64,000 bases of DNA, from NCBI RefSeq assembly GCF_003201105.1, contig NZ_QICJ01000013.1, forward strand, positions 95,024-159,023, given 5' to 3'. This DNA comes from Dyella sp. AtDHG13 (GTDB lineage Bacteria > Pseudomonadota > Gammaproteobacteria > Xanthomonadales > Rhodanobacteraceae). Both the position numbers and the translations under genes were made by a program. Each line of letters starts with the position of its first letter. Position 1 is the first letter of the stretch. The notes under the pieces were generated by a model. That model made no database searches. It saw only the letters and a program-made list of their open reading frames with translations, and was not told the origin of the DNA. This document shows positions 9,215-18,308 of the stretch, one piece after another.

Positions 9215-9346
9215 CCCTCACCGTCATTCCGGCGAAAGCCGGAATCCAGCGACTTTACGTTCTGCGAGAGGGCTAAAAGGCACTGGATGACCAGCCTAGC
9301 GGCTGTTGAAGAGCGCCTCCCGCTTTTGCCGGAATGACGGTGAGGG
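9215..9346. repeat. REP-like inverted-repeat element, family A copy 1
   Basis: A 132-bp element whose ends are inverted copies of CCCTCACCGTCATTCCGGC. It shares its interior (AAAGGCACTGGATGACCAGCC, then GGCTGTTGAA and CTCCCGCTTT) with the element at 30757-30889, so both belong to one dispersed family. The 9-mer TATAAGCGC occurs at 9200-9208 and 9348-9356, near both edges. The outer gaps 9098-9214 and 9347-9375 hold no gene. Confidence 0.85.
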
Positions 9347-9375
9347 GTATAAGCGCTTGCGCGAGGTTTTCGCTC

Positions 9376-9768
9376 TTAGATGACGCCCATATACCGCAGC
9401 ATCAGGATTACGAAGGCCCCCGCCACGGCCAGCATGACGATGCGGCGCATCCGGGTGGCGACGCTCTGGCGCCTCATTTCCGGCGTGGGGTTGCGGGCCA
9501 TGGCCAGTTCCTCGCCATGGCGGACCACCGGCTCGATGCCCAGCTCCTTGAGCAGGGCGCGGGCGCGCGTGTAGTCGTCCGCGCGGGTCACCCAGACCTG
9601 GGCCCAGTTGTTCCGGTTCTCGTTGCGCTGCGAGTAGCTGAAGCGCTGGTAGCTGGGGCGCCGGTAGTTGGAGCGGTTCTCGATGGTGCACTCGATGCCC
9701 TGCTCGGCCAGCAGCGCGGCGACGCGGTCGATGTTTTCCTGGCGGGGCGAGGTGTAGAGCTGACGCAT
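9376..9768 (-). CDS. DUF2007-like signal-transducing/pathogenicity-like protein
   Basis: 130 residues. The first 70 residues (LYTSPRQENIDRVAALLAEQGIECTIENRS) fit the DUF2007 small alpha-beta domain, and AQVWVTRADDYTRARALLKELG completes it. A basic linker and one C-terminal membrane helix (about 110-128) follow, so it is tail-anchored. Similar proteins in Xanthomonadaceae are annotated as pathogenicity-like without a proven function. Confidence 0.7.
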   Translation of the reverse strand: MRQLYTSPRQENIDRVAALLAEQGIECTIENRSNYRRPSYQRFSYSQRNENRNNWAQVWVTRADDYTRARALLKELGIEPVVRHGEELAMARNPTPEMRRQSVATRMRRIVMLAVAGAFVILMLRYMGVI

Positions 9769-9858
9769 GGAGAAACCTTGGGTTCACGCCGGGCGAATGG
9801 GACGGCCGGCGGGCCGTGGGGGCGGCCGACCGTCATGTTACTACGCTGGCCGGGCGGC

Positions 9859-10722
9859 TCAGCCGCGCAGGCGGATCAGGCCTTCCTGGGCGGTCGAAGC
9901 CACCAGGCGGCCGTCGCGGGTGAAGATCTGGCCGCGCGCCAGGCCGCGCGCACCCTGCGCGGTGGGGCTGTCGAAGGAATACAGCAGCCATTCGTCGGTG
10001 CGGAACGGACGGTGGAACCACAGCGCGTGGTCCAGGCTCGCCATCTGCACGTTGTGCGTGTAGTACGAGATGCCGTGCGGCAGGGTGGCCGTGCCGATCA
10101 GGTTGAAGTCGGAGGCGTAGGCCAGCAGCGAGCGATGCAGCTCCGGCGAATCGCCCACCGGTGCGGTGAGGCGGAACCAAATGTGCTGGATCGGCGGGCG
10201 CTTCACCGGGTGCAGCTTGTCCTGCGGCCACACATGGCGGAATTCGAAGGGCGCGTCCACGCCCAGCCAGCGCTGGAGTTTCTCCGGCAGTTTCGCCAGC
10301 TGTTCCGGCGCCATGGGCTGCATCGGTGCGATGTCCTCGGGCATGGGCACCTCGGGCATCGAGGACTGATGCTCGAAGCCGGTTTCCGGCACCTGGAACG
10401 AAATGGAGCCGTTGAGGATCGGCTGGCCGTGTTGGATCGCCACCACGCGGCGCGAGGAGAACGTGCCGCCGTCGCGCGTGCGCTCCACGCTGTAGACGAT
10501 GGGCGCGTTGATGTCGCCCGCGCGCAGGAAGTAGGCGTGCAGCGAGTGGGCCTGGCGTTCCGGGTCCACCGTGCGCTGGGCGGCCGACAGCGCCTGCCCC
10601 AGCACCTGTCCGCCGAACACGAAATGCGTGCCGATGTCCCGGCTCTGGCCGCGGAAAAGATTGTCCTCGAGGCGCTCGAGCTCGAGCAGGTCGACGAGTT
10701 CGCGGACGTTGGTTTCCGTCAT
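9859..10722 (-). CDS. tesB: Acyl-CoA thioesterase II
   Basis: 287 residues, the TesB length, with two hot-dog domains. Diagnostic segments are DNLFRGQSRDIGTHFVFGG near the N-terminus, the YSVERTRDGGTFSSRRV block, the catalytic Asp in MASLDHALWFH and the C-terminal GLARGQIFTRDGRLVASTAQEG with the catalytic Gln. It hydrolyses acyl-CoAs in the cytoplasm. Starts at ATG 10722. Confidence 0.95.
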   Translation of the reverse strand: MTETNVRELVDLLELERLEDNLFRGQSRDIGTHFVFGGQVLGQALSAAQRTVDPERQAHSLHAYFLRAGDINAPIVYSVERTRDGGTFSSRRVVAIQHGQPILNGSISFQVPETGFEHQSSMPEVPMPEDIAPMQPMAPEQLAKLPEKLQRWLGVDAPFEFRHVWPQDKLHPVKRPPIQHIWFRLTAPVGDSPELHRSLLAYASDFNLIGTATLPHGISYYTHNVQMASLDHALWFHRPFRTDEWLLYSFDSPTAQGARGLARGQIFTRDGRLVASTAQEGLIRLRG

Positions 10723-10780
10723 GGAAAAAAGCTCGGCGCAGGTAAGAGCCGGCGATTATAGCTGGCGGCCCGCCTGGGCT

Positions 10781-11347
10781 TCAGTGCCTGGGCGGCAGCA
10801 TCCGTTCCAGCCCGCTTTCCTCCAGCACCTCGGCCCAGGGGAACAGCGGGCCCGGATCGAGCTTGCGCGGCACGTCCAGCGTGGCGTCATCGGTGGCGGG
10901 CAGCCGCGCGGTGTCCAGGTCCTCATGGCCGGCGATCAGCTGCAGGCGGGGGTAATCCCGCTTCAGCTGGGCCAGCAAGGCGTGCAGGGCGGCGATCTGG
11001 GCCGGGGTATAGGGCTCGGTCATGGTCTGGCGGCGGGAATCCCACCAGTCGGGGTAGCGACCCAGGTTCACCAGCTCGATGCCGATGGTGTGGGGATTGT
11101 GACCACGCACGTGGTTGGCCACCCGGTTGCCGGGCACGTACTGGTGGATGCTGCCGTCGCGGTCGATATAGAAATGCCCGCTGGCGCCCGCGCCGCTGTC
11201 ATAAAGCACCCGCTCGCCGTACTCGCGCGCGGTGGCCAGGTCGGGCAGCTCGGTGCAGTGGATCACCACCATCTCCACCGCGCTGGCGGGGCGCTCGGGC
11301 AGCAGGGAAACGTAGGGCAGGGGCTGGTCGAAGATGTTGAGGGACAT
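10781..11347 (-). CDS. N-acetylmuramoyl-L-alanine amidase (Amidase_2, AmpD-like)
   Basis: 188 residues with one amidase_2 domain. Zinc ligands and active residues are visible in VVIHCTELP (first His), NHVRGHNPHTIGIELVN, and LIAGHEDLDTARLP (second His). No signal peptide is seen, so it probably works in the cytoplasm on recycled anhydro-muropeptides as AmpD does, though the sequence is more distant than a typical AmpD. Divergent from the hydrolase-rlmKL pair. Confidence 0.85.
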   Translation of the reverse strand: MSLNIFDQPLPYVSLLPERPASAVEMVVIHCTELPDLATAREYGERVLYDSGAGASGHFYIDRDGSIHQYVPGNRVANHVRGHNPHTIGIELVNLGRYPDWWDSRRQTMTEPYTPAQIAALHALLAQLKRDYPRLQLIAGHEDLDTARLPATDDATLDVPRKLDPGPLFPWAEVLEESGLERMLPPRH

Positions 11348-11428
11348 GCTGGGCAGTCTATCCGCCGATGCCTCGGGACGTCGCCTGTTACGATGCGCGG
11401 CCATACAGACGTTGTTTCGGAGACCGCG

Positions 11429-11950
11429 ATGCGCGGCCAGATCATTCTTTCGCATGGCTCGGACTCCGGTCCAGACGCTACCAAGGTCAGCATCCTGGCC
11501 ACCTTCGCCGAGTCGCTGGGCTGGAAAACCCAGCGCCCGGACTACCGCACCGATGACCAGCTGGGCTTCGCCGGCGCGATCGACCCGCGCATCCAGCGGC
11601 TGCTCTCCGCCATCGACAGCGTGGATGTCCCGCCGGTGCTGGTCGGCTCCAGCATGGGCGCGTTCGTGTCGGGGCTGGCTTCGCTGCAGCGTCCTGTGGC
11701 GGGGCTGTTCCTGCTGGCCACGCCCAGCGAGATTCCCGGTTACCGACAGGCCTTCAACCTGGCCGAGGGCGTGCCGACCCTGCTGTACCACGGCTGGCGC
11801 GATGACGTGTGCATGCCCGAAGGCATCATCGACTTCGCCGGTCGCCGTCGCCTGCCGCTGATGGTGGTGGACGATGATCACCGCCTGAGCGACAGCGTCG
11901 ACCGCATCGTCGAACAGTTCGGCCTGTTCCTCGCCGGGCTGGCGGCATGA
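11429..11950 (+). CDS. Small alpha/beta hydrolase
   Basis: 173 residues. The fold markers are the N-terminal strand IILSHGSDSGPDATK, the nucleophile elbow VGSSMGAF (Ser at about residue 75), an acid near YHGWRDDVCMP and a terminal His in DDDHRLSD, giving a complete Ser-Asp-His triad. The substrate is not evident. Its TGA overlaps the rlmKL ATG by four bases, so the two are coupled. Confidence 0.8.
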   Translation: MRGQIILSHGSDSGPDATKVSILATFAESLGWKTQRPDYRTDDQLGFAGAIDPRIQRLLSAIDSVDVPPVLVGSSMGAFVSGLASLQRPVAGLFLLATPSEIPGYRQAFNLAEGVPTLLYHGWRDDVCMPEGIIDFAGRRRLPLMVVDDDHRLSDSVDRIVEQFGLFLAGLAA

Positions 11951-14154
11951 GCGCGTTCTTCGCGACCTGCCCGAAGGGGCTGGAATACCTGCTGCGCGAC
12001 GAGCTGGTGCTGCTGGGCGCCGACGACGTGCGCGAGGCGCTGGCCGGCGTGCATTTCTCCGGCACGCTGGAAACCGCCTACCGCGCCTGCCTGTGGTCAC
12101 GCCTGGCCAGCCGCGTGCTGCTGCCGCTGGCCGAGTTTGATGCCGCGACCGACGATGCGCTTTACGGCGGCGTGCAATCCATCGACTGGTCGAAGCACCT
12201 GGGGCCGCACGCCACGCTGGCGGTGGATGCCAACTCGGCGCAGAGCAAGCTGACCCACAGCCAGTTCATCGCCCAGCGCGTGAAGGACGCCATGGTCGAC
12301 CAGTTCCGCCAGCGCGACGGCTCGCGCCCGGACGTGGATACGGACGAGCCGGACGTGCGCATCAACCTGCGCCTGCGCCGCGACCGTGCCACGCTGTCCA
12401 TCGACCTCGCCGGCGCGCCGCTGCACCGCCGCGGCTGGCGCGAGCTGCAGGGCGAGGCGCCGCTGAAGGAGAACCTGGCCGCCGCCATGCTGCTGCGCGC
12501 GCGCTGGCCGGAGATCTACGCCGAAGGCGGCGCGCTGCTCGATCCCATGTGCGGCTCGGGCACGCTGCTGATCGAAGGCGCGTGGATGGCGGCGGACGTC
12601 GCCCCCGGCCTGCACCGCGAGTACTACGGCTTTCTCGGCTGGGCGCAGCACGACATCGCGCTGTGGCGCGGCCTGCTGGAAGAGGCGCGCCAGCGCGCCG
12701 ACATCGGCCTACGCGCACTGCGGGCCTGCTTCTTCGGCAGCGATGCCGATCCGCGCATGGTGCAGACCGCCAAGCGCAACGCGCAGGAGGCCGGCGTGGC
12801 CGGCTTCCTCACGCTGGACAAGCATGACGCCACCCACGTGTCGCCGCCGCCGGGCTATGTCCGCGGCCTGGTCATCACCAATCCTCCGTATGGCGAGCGC
12901 CTGGGCGACCGCGGCGAGATGCCCAGGCTGTATCGCGCCATTGGCGAGACCCTGCGCGAACGCTTCGCCGGCTGGCGCGCCGCCGTGCTGGCGGGCGATG
13001 CCGAACTGGGCCACGCGATTCCGCTGCGTGCGGAGAAGAAGTACGCCCTCTATAACGGCGCGCTGGAAACCGTGCTGCTGATCTTCGAGCTTCACGCGCG
13101 CAGCGAGACGCCTCGCGAAGTGAAACCGCTCTCCGAAGGCGCGCAGATGCTGCGCAATCGCCTGGAGAAGAACCTGCGCCATCTGCGCAAGCGCCTGCAG
13201 CGCGAAGGCATCCATTGCTGGCGCGCCTACGACCAGGACCTGCCGGAGTACGCGGCGGCGGTCGACGTCTATGCCGGCGAGAACGACGAGGCTTGGCTGC
13301 ACGTCCAGGAGTACCGCGCGCCGGCCGAGATTCCGGTGGAAACGGCCCGCCAGCGCCTGCGCGAGATCGTGCGCGTGGCCGGCGAAGTGCTGGGCGTGCC
13401 GCGCGAGCGCATCGCGCTGAAGACGCGCGAGCGCGGCAAGGGCGGCTCCAAGTACGGCCAGTTCGACCAGCGCGGCGAGTTCGTGGAGGTCGCCGAGGGC
13501 GGCCTGCGTTTCCTGGTCAACCTGACCGATTACCTGGATACGGGCCTGTTCATCGACCACCGCCTGGTGCGCGCCAAGGTGCGCGAGCTGGCTTCCGGGC
13601 GCCGCTTCCTCAACCTGTTCGCCTATACCGCCACGGCCAGCGTCTACGCCGCGGCGGGCGGGGCGCGCGACACCACCAGCGTGGACCTGTCGGCCACGTA
13701 TCTGGACTGGGCCTCCCGCAATCTCGCCCTCAACGGATTCACCGGCGGCAAGCACCGTCTGATGCAGGCCGACGCCATGGCTTTCCTGCGCCAGGAGCGG
13801 GAGCGTTACGGGCTGATCTACGTCGACCCGCCGACCTTCTCCAACTCCAAGCGGGCGGAGGATTTCGACGTCCAGCGCGACCATGTCCCGCTGCTGCTGG
13901 CCTGCGCGGACCGTCTCAACCGCGATGGCGTCATCGTCTTCTCGAACAACTTCCGGCGCTTCAAGCTGAACCATGAGGCACTGGCGGAGCGGTTCGTGAT
14001 CGAGGACTGGAGCGCCCCCAGCATCCCCTTCGATTTCACCCGCCGGGCGGACATCCACGGCTGCTGGCTGCTGCGCCTGCACCCGCAGGAAGCGAGCGGG
14101 GATTCCCCTTGGGGTGGCAGTGTGAACCACGTCAGGAACCAGGGCAGGCGTTAA
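11947..14154 (+). CDS. rlmKL: Bifunctional 23S rRNA m2G2445/m7G2069 methyltransferase RlmKL
   Basis: 735 residues, a fused two-enzyme protein. An N-terminal ferredoxin-like/THUMP region binds rRNA. The first Rossmann domain has DPMCGSGTLLIEGAW and the catalytic NPPYGERLGD (near residue 316), for m2G2445. The second has LNLFAYTATASVYAAAGGA and VDPPTFSNSKR (near residue 627), for m7G2069. It modifies helix 74 of 23S rRNA. Translationally coupled to the upstream hydrolase. Confidence 0.96.
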   Translation: MSAFFATCPKGLEYLLRDELVLLGADDVREALAGVHFSGTLETAYRACLWSRLASRVLLPLAEFDAATDDALYGGVQSIDWSKHLGPHATLAVDANSAQSKLTHSQFIAQRVKDAMVDQFRQRDGSRPDVDTDEPDVRINLRLRRDRATLSIDLAGAPLHRRGWRELQGEAPLKENLAAAMLLRARWPEIYAEGGALLDPMCGSGTLLIEGAWMAADVAPGLHREYYGFLGWAQHDIALWRGLLEEARQRADIGLRALRACFFGSDADPRMVQTAKRNAQEAGVAGFLTLDKHDATHVSPPPGYVRGLVITNPPYGERLGDRGEMPRLYRAIGETLRERFAGWRAAVLAGDAELGHAIPLRAEKKYALYNGALETVLLIFELHARSETPREVKPLSEGAQMLRNRLEKNLRHLRKRLQREGIHCWRAYDQDLPEYAAAVDVYAGENDEAWLHVQEYRAPAEIPVETARQRLREIVRVAGEVLGVPRERIALKTRERGKGGSKYGQFDQRGEFVEVAEGGLRFLVNLTDYLDTGLFIDHRLVRAKVRELASGRRFLNLFAYTATASVYAAAGGARDTTSVDLSATYLDWASRNLALNGFTGGKHRLMQADAMAFLRQERERYGLIYVDPPTFSNSKRAEDFDVQRDHVPLLLACADRLNRDGVIVFSNNFRRFKLNHEALAERFVIEDWSAPSIPFDFTRRADIHGCWLLRLHPQEASGDSPWGGSVNHVRNQGRR

Positions 14155-14281
14155 GCATCTTCACGCTTTCTACTCAGTCCGGATTCAGCGCGAAAGTCCG
14201 AGCATGGACCCCGGCAAAGAGCGATAGAGAGCAAGGTGCCATTTCTCTATCGGAATCAAGCCTCCCTTGGGAGACAACCTC

Positions 14282-14611
14282 ATGAACAAGACCAAGACCT
14301 CCATCGTCAAGCGCGTTGCCCTGGCGTCTGCCCTGCTGATCGGCTGCGCAGCCGTCGCACCGGCCTTCGCAGGCCACGTCAGCTTGAATATCGGCGTGGG
14401 TCTGCCGGTTTACGGCGGTTATTACGCCGCGCCGGCCCCGGTGGTGTACGCACCGCCTCCGCCGCCGGTGTATTACGCCCCGGCCCCGGTCGTCTACGCG
14501 CCGGCCCCGGTGGTGTATCCGGCGGCCACGGTCGTGGTGGGCGGCCACCCGGGCTACTACCACCGCGGCGGCTACTACTATCGCGGCGGTTACCGTTATT
14601 ACGGTCACTAA
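14282..14611 (+). CDS. Secreted Pro/Tyr/Gly-rich low-complexity protein
   Basis: 109 residues. A signal peptide ends at AFA (about residue 30). The rest is low-complexity: repeats of YAPAPVVYAP and VYYAPAPVVY, then a Gly/Tyr/Arg/His-rich tail with YRGG units. No catalytic motif. Such repeats suggest an exported structural or surface protein. TTGGGAGAC precedes the ATG and a strong terminator follows, so it is its own transcription unit. Confidence 0.75.
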   Translation: MNKTKTSIVKRVALASALLIGCAAVAPAFAGHVSLNIGVGLPVYGGYYAAPAPVVYAPPPPPVYYAPAPVVYAPAPVVYPAATVVVGGHPGYYHRGGYYYRGGYRYYGH

Positions 14612-14636
14612 GCCCGCGGTAGTTGGTGCAGATGCG

Positions 14637-14669
14637 ACAAAGCCCGGCCTCGTGCCGGGCTTTGTTTTT
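14637..14669 (+). terminator. Intrinsic terminator after the Pro/Tyr-rich protein gene
   Basis: A perfect 12-bp stem (ACAAAGCCCGGC with its complement), five-base loop CTCGT, then a run of T. From here to egtB (about 190 bases) no gene or structured RNA is apparent. Confidence 0.9.
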
Positions 14670-14857
14670 CGCGCGTTCCACGATGCGCCGCAACAGAAGG
14701 CAAGCTGACCGCTGTCAGCCATTCGCCATCTTCGCATCACACGTTTTGAACACCTCGTCCGGCAAGGTGCGCGCATGTTTGGGCGCACTGTTCGCGGTAT
14801 GAGACATCACGAAGGGACCGGCACCGTCGGCCGCACAGGCGCACCCCGGAGGCGGCG

Positions 14858-16108
14858 ATGACGTTGGCCCAATCGGCCGTGCAAGCCGAGGCGCTGACGC
14901 TGCGATTCCGGAGGATCCGCTCCCGCAGCATGGCCCTGTGCGCTTCGCTGACGCCGGAAGACATGATGGTGCAATCCATGCCGGACGCCAGCCCGGCGAA
15001 ATGGCATCTTGCACACACCACCTGGTTCTTCGAGCGCTTCGTGCTGGAGCGCGATGCTGGCTACCGGTCGCCGCATCCGGAATGGAACGTCCTGTTCAAT
15101 TCCTACTATCAGGCCGTGGGCCCGATGCACGCGCGCCCGCGCCGCGGGCTGCTCTCGCGCCCCAGCGTTGCGCAGGTGCGGGACTATCGCGAGAAGGTGG
15201 ACGAGGCCGTGTGCGAATGGCTGTCGCGCGGCGTCGATGCGGCGACGGCGGGTGTGATCGAGCTCGGCCTCGAACACGAGCAGCAGCATCAGGAGCTGCT
15301 GCTGACCGACATCAAGCACGCGTTCTTCTGCAATCCGCTGTTGCCTGCCTATACCGCACCGCATGCGTCCTCGGCGGAAGCATCGGTGCCGATGACCTTC
15401 ATCGCCGGGCGCGAAGGCATCGTCGAGATGGGGCACACCGGTGACGGTTTCGCCTTCGACAACGAGTCGCCGCGCCATCGCGCGCTGTTGCAGCCGCATG
15501 CGCTGGCCAACCGCTTGGTGACCAACGCCGAGTTCGCCGAGTTCATCCGCGACGGCGGGTACGACGAACCGTCGCTGTGGTTGTCGGAAGGCTGGGACAC
15601 CGTGCGCCGTGAGCAATGGCAGCGACCGTTCTACTGGCAGGAAGACCTCGCCAGCGAGTTCACGCTGGCCGGCGTGCAGCCGATCGATCCGGATGCGCCC
15701 GTCAGTCACGTCAGCTATTTCGAGGCCGACGCCTTCGCCCGCTGGGCGGGTGCGCGGTTGCCCACCGAGGCGGAATGGGAGAGCGCCGCGGCGGCGTTGC
15801 CGGTACAGGGCAACCTGCTCGACGCGATGCATTTCCATCCGCAGGCCGCGACGGCCGGCGAGGGCATGCTGCAGATGTTCGGCGACGTATGGGAATGGAC
15901 CGCATCGCCCTACGTCAGCTATCCCGGGTTCCGGCCGTTGGCCGGCGCACTGGGTGAATACAACGGCAAGTTCATGTGCGGGCAGTGGGTGTTGCGCGGT
16001 GGTTCCTGCGCGACGCCACGCGAGCACGTGCGCGCCACCTACCGGAATTTCTTTCCTCCCCATGCGCGCTGGCAGTTCATGGGGATCCGCCTGGGGCAGG
16101 ACCGATGA
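14858..16108 (+). CDS. egtB: Ergothioneine-pathway sulfoxide synthase EgtB
   Basis: 416 residues. The N-terminal DinB-like domain carries the iron-ligand histidines in KWHLAHTTWFFE and EHEQQHQELL. The C-terminal formylglycine-generating-enzyme-like (FGE-sulfatase) domain has MTFIAGREGIVEMG, PVSHVSYFEADAFARWAGARLPTEAEWE and VWEWTASPY. EgtB joins hercynine to a thiol (gamma-Glu-Cys or Cys) with oxygen. Its stop overlaps the egtD start, so the two enzymes are made together. Confidence 0.92.
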   Translation: MTLAQSAVQAEALTLRFRRIRSRSMALCASLTPEDMMVQSMPDASPAKWHLAHTTWFFERFVLERDAGYRSPHPEWNVLFNSYYQAVGPMHARPRRGLLSRPSVAQVRDYREKVDEAVCEWLSRGVDAATAGVIELGLEHEQQHQELLLTDIKHAFFCNPLLPAYTAPHASSAEASVPMTFIAGREGIVEMGHTGDGFAFDNESPRHRALLQPHALANRLVTNAEFAEFIRDGGYDEPSLWLSEGWDTVRREQWQRPFYWQEDLASEFTLAGVQPIDPDAPVSHVSYFEADAFARWAGARLPTEAEWESAAAALPVQGNLLDAMHFHPQAATAGEGMLQMFGDVWEWTASPYVSYPGFRPLAGALGEYNGKFMCGQWVLRGGSCATPREHVRATYRNFFPPHARWQFMGIRLGQDR

Positions 16109-17094
16109 GTGTGCAAGCTTTCGATATCCGCGACGACGACCGCCGCCCGCCTGTCGACGATCTGCTCGGCATCGTGCAGCGCGGGCTGCGCGCGCGGCCC
16201 AAGCGTCTGCCGTCGTGGCTGTTCTACGACGAGCGCGGCTCGCAACTGTTCGAGGACATCTGCGAGCAGCCGGAGTATTACCTGACGCGTGCGGAGATCG
16301 CGCTGATGGACGCCCACGCTGGCGACATCGCCGATGTGCTGGGCGAAGACGTGCGCCTGGTGGAGTACGGCAGCGGCAACGCCATCAAGACGCGCATGCT
16401 GCTCGAGCATCTGCACGCACCGGTGTCGTACGTGCCGGTGGAGATTTCCCACGAGCCGCTGCGCAACAGCACGCAGGCATTGAACGAGCGCTTCCCGGCC
16501 GTGCCAGTGCAGCCTTTGCATGCCGACTTCACGCGGCCGCTGCGCCTGCCCATTCCGCCGCGGGCGCCGCGCCGCACGGTGATCTATTTCCCCGGGTCCA
16601 CCATCGGCAATTTCGAAGCCCGCGATGCCGCCGACCTGTTGCGCAAGATGCGCAACGAGATGGGCGACAACGGCGGCATCCTGATCGGCGCCGACCTCAA
16701 GAAGGACACCGCCATCATCGAGGCCGCCTACAACGACAAGGCGGGCGTCACCGCCGAGTTCACGCTCAACATGCTGGTGCGCCTGAACCGCGAGATCGGC
16801 AGCGATTTCGATCTCTCCAGCTTCCGCCATCGTGCGCACTACAACGCCATGGCGGGACGCATCGAAACCTTCCTGGTCAGCACGCGCGACCAGAAAGTGC
16901 GCGTCGGCAAGCAGCAGGTGAATTTCGCCGCGGAAGAGGCCATGCAGGTGGAATACAGCTGCAAGTACTCGCCCGAGGATTTCGCCGCGCTCGCCGGCAA
17001 GGCGGGCCTCGCCGTGGCCCAGGGCTGGACCGATCCCGCCGGCGGCATGTTCGCCGTGTACTACCTCGTGCGCGCAGGCGCGCGGGCGGCCTGA
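16105..17094 (+). CDS. egtD: L-histidine N-alpha-methyltransferase EgtD
   Basis: 329 residues. The EgtD/DUF2260 fold shows WLFYDERGSQLFEDIC near the N-terminus, the SAM-binding VEYGSGNAIKTRMLL, YFPGSTIGNFE and DLKKD. It trimethylates histidine to hercynine, the first step of ergothioneine synthesis. ATG overlaps the egtB stop (ATGA). egtC and a recognisable egtE are not adjacent, so thiol donor and final lyase must be encoded elsewhere. Confidence 0.93.
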   Translation: MSVQAFDIRDDDRRPPVDDLLGIVQRGLRARPKRLPSWLFYDERGSQLFEDICEQPEYYLTRAEIALMDAHAGDIADVLGEDVRLVEYGSGNAIKTRMLLEHLHAPVSYVPVEISHEPLRNSTQALNERFPAVPVQPLHADFTRPLRLPIPPRAPRRTVIYFPGSTIGNFEARDAADLLRKMRNEMGDNGGILIGADLKKDTAIIEAAYNDKAGVTAEFTLNMLVRLNREIGSDFDLSSFRHRAHYNAMAGRIETFLVSTRDQKVRVGKQQVNFAAEEAMQVEYSCKYSPEDFAALAGKAGLAVAQGWTDPAGGMFAVYYLVRAGARAA

Positions 17095-17101
17095 ATCCAC
17101 G

Positions 17102-17127
17102 GGGTGCGCTCCATGGGGAGCGCACCC
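17102..17127. terminator. Hairpin between convergent egtD and CaCA genes
   Basis: Perfect 11-bp inverted repeat (GGGTGCGCTCC and complement) with an ATGG loop, in the 47-base gap between convergent genes. No T tract follows on the plus strand, so its strength as a terminator is uncertain. Confidence 0.5.
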
Positions 17128-17141
17128 AGCGCGGCTGGTCG

Positions 17142-18296
17142 CTAGGGGCTGAACACCAGCACCAGGAACACCACGAACAGCGACAGGTGCACCGCGCCTT
17201 CCAGCATGGTGGTGCGCCATCCCGAGAACGTCAGCGTGCTCAGCACCAGGGTGGAGGTAAGCAGCACGATGCTCGCCGAAGGCAGGCCAAGCACCACCGG
17301 CTTGCCCGTGAACAAGCCAATGGCCAGCACGGCCGGCACGGTAAGTCCCACGGTGGAAGCGGCGCCGCCCAGGCACAGGTTGATGGCGCGCGTGAGCTGG
17401 TCGCGGCGGATGGCGATCAGCGCCGAGATGCCTTCGGGCGTGAACACCAGCATGGCGATGATGATGCCGCCCAGCGCATGCGGCGCGCCGGTCGCCGCGA
17501 TGCCGTAGTCGAGCACCTTGGCCAGGCTCTTGGACAGGATCACGATCGGCAGGATGTTGACGAGCAGCAAGACCAGATGAAACGCCATCTCGCCCTTGCG
17601 CGGACGGCGCGGCGGCGGCGGCGGATCCTCCGGCACGTTCGCATCGGTATCGGATCGTGGCGCGACAAAGTAACCCTTGTGGCGACCCGTCTGCAGCCAC
17701 AGGAACAGGCCGTACAGGCCGATGGTGAGGATGGAGAACGCGATCGCCTGCACCGAGGTCAGCGTGCCGTCGCTGGTCGACGTGGTGAAGTTGGGCAGCA
17801 CCAGCGCGATGGTGGCGAGCGGAATGATCACCGCGAGGAAGGCCGACGCGCCGTGCAGATTGTAGGCCTGCTCGTGATGACGGATACCACCGATCAACAG
17901 TCCAAGCCCCACCACGCCGTTCAACACGATCATGAGCACGGCGAACATGGTGTCGCGAGCCAGCGTGGCGGTATCGCCCGCGCCCAGCATCACGGCGGAA
18001 ATCAGCACCACTTCGATCAGCACGATCGAAAGCGTGAGTACCAGCGTGCCCACCGGTTCGCCGAGCAGGCTGGCGAGCTCCTCGGCTTCGTGCACCACGC
18101 CGAACGAACCCCACACGATCACGAAGAACAACCACGCAAATAATGACAAGCCGATCTCGTGGCGGCTCAGGTGCTGCATCCAGTCCGAGCCGAAGACCAG
18201 GAACAGGGCGACCGTCGCCCAGGCGACCGCCGGCCGTATCAGCATCTTGGGATTGAACATCGGCTGCCCTTCGGGGCGAGGTGAGTCGAGGGTCAT
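17142..18296 (-). CDS. CaCA-family cation/proton antiporter (ChaA-like)
   Basis: 384 residues with about 11 hydrophobic helices in two inverted halves. The two alpha-repeat motifs are GEPVGTLVLTLSIVLIEVVL in the first half and FTPEGISALIAIRRDQLTRA in the second, each with the key acidic residue. An acidic/proline-rich loop separates the halves. Family members exchange Ca2+ or Na+ for protons at the inner membrane. Exact ion preference cannot be told from sequence. Confidence 0.88.
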   Translation of the reverse strand: MTLDSPRPEGQPMFNPKMLIRPAVAWATVALFLVFGSDWMQHLSRHEIGLSLFAWLFFVIVWGSFGVVHEAEELASLLGEPVGTLVLTLSIVLIEVVLISAVMLGAGDTATLARDTMFAVLMIVLNGVVGLGLLIGGIRHHEQAYNLHGASAFLAVIIPLATIALVLPNFTTSTSDGTLTSVQAIAFSILTIGLYGLFLWLQTGRHKGYFVAPRSDTDANVPEDPPPPPRRPRKGEMAFHLVLLLVNILPIVILSKSLAKVLDYGIAATGAPHALGGIIIAMLVFTPEGISALIAIRRDQLTRAINLCLGGAASTVGLTVPAVLAIGLFTGKPVVLGLPSASIVLLTSTLVLSTLTFSGWRTTMLEGAVHLSLFVVFLVLVFSP

Positions 18297-18308
18297 GGGT
18301 GCTCCGGC

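Noticed and set aside
9200..9356. TATAAGCGC as a target-site duplication of the REP-like element
   Set aside because: The 9-mer is six bases away from the left end but directly beside the right end; it could be chance, so it is not called a duplication.
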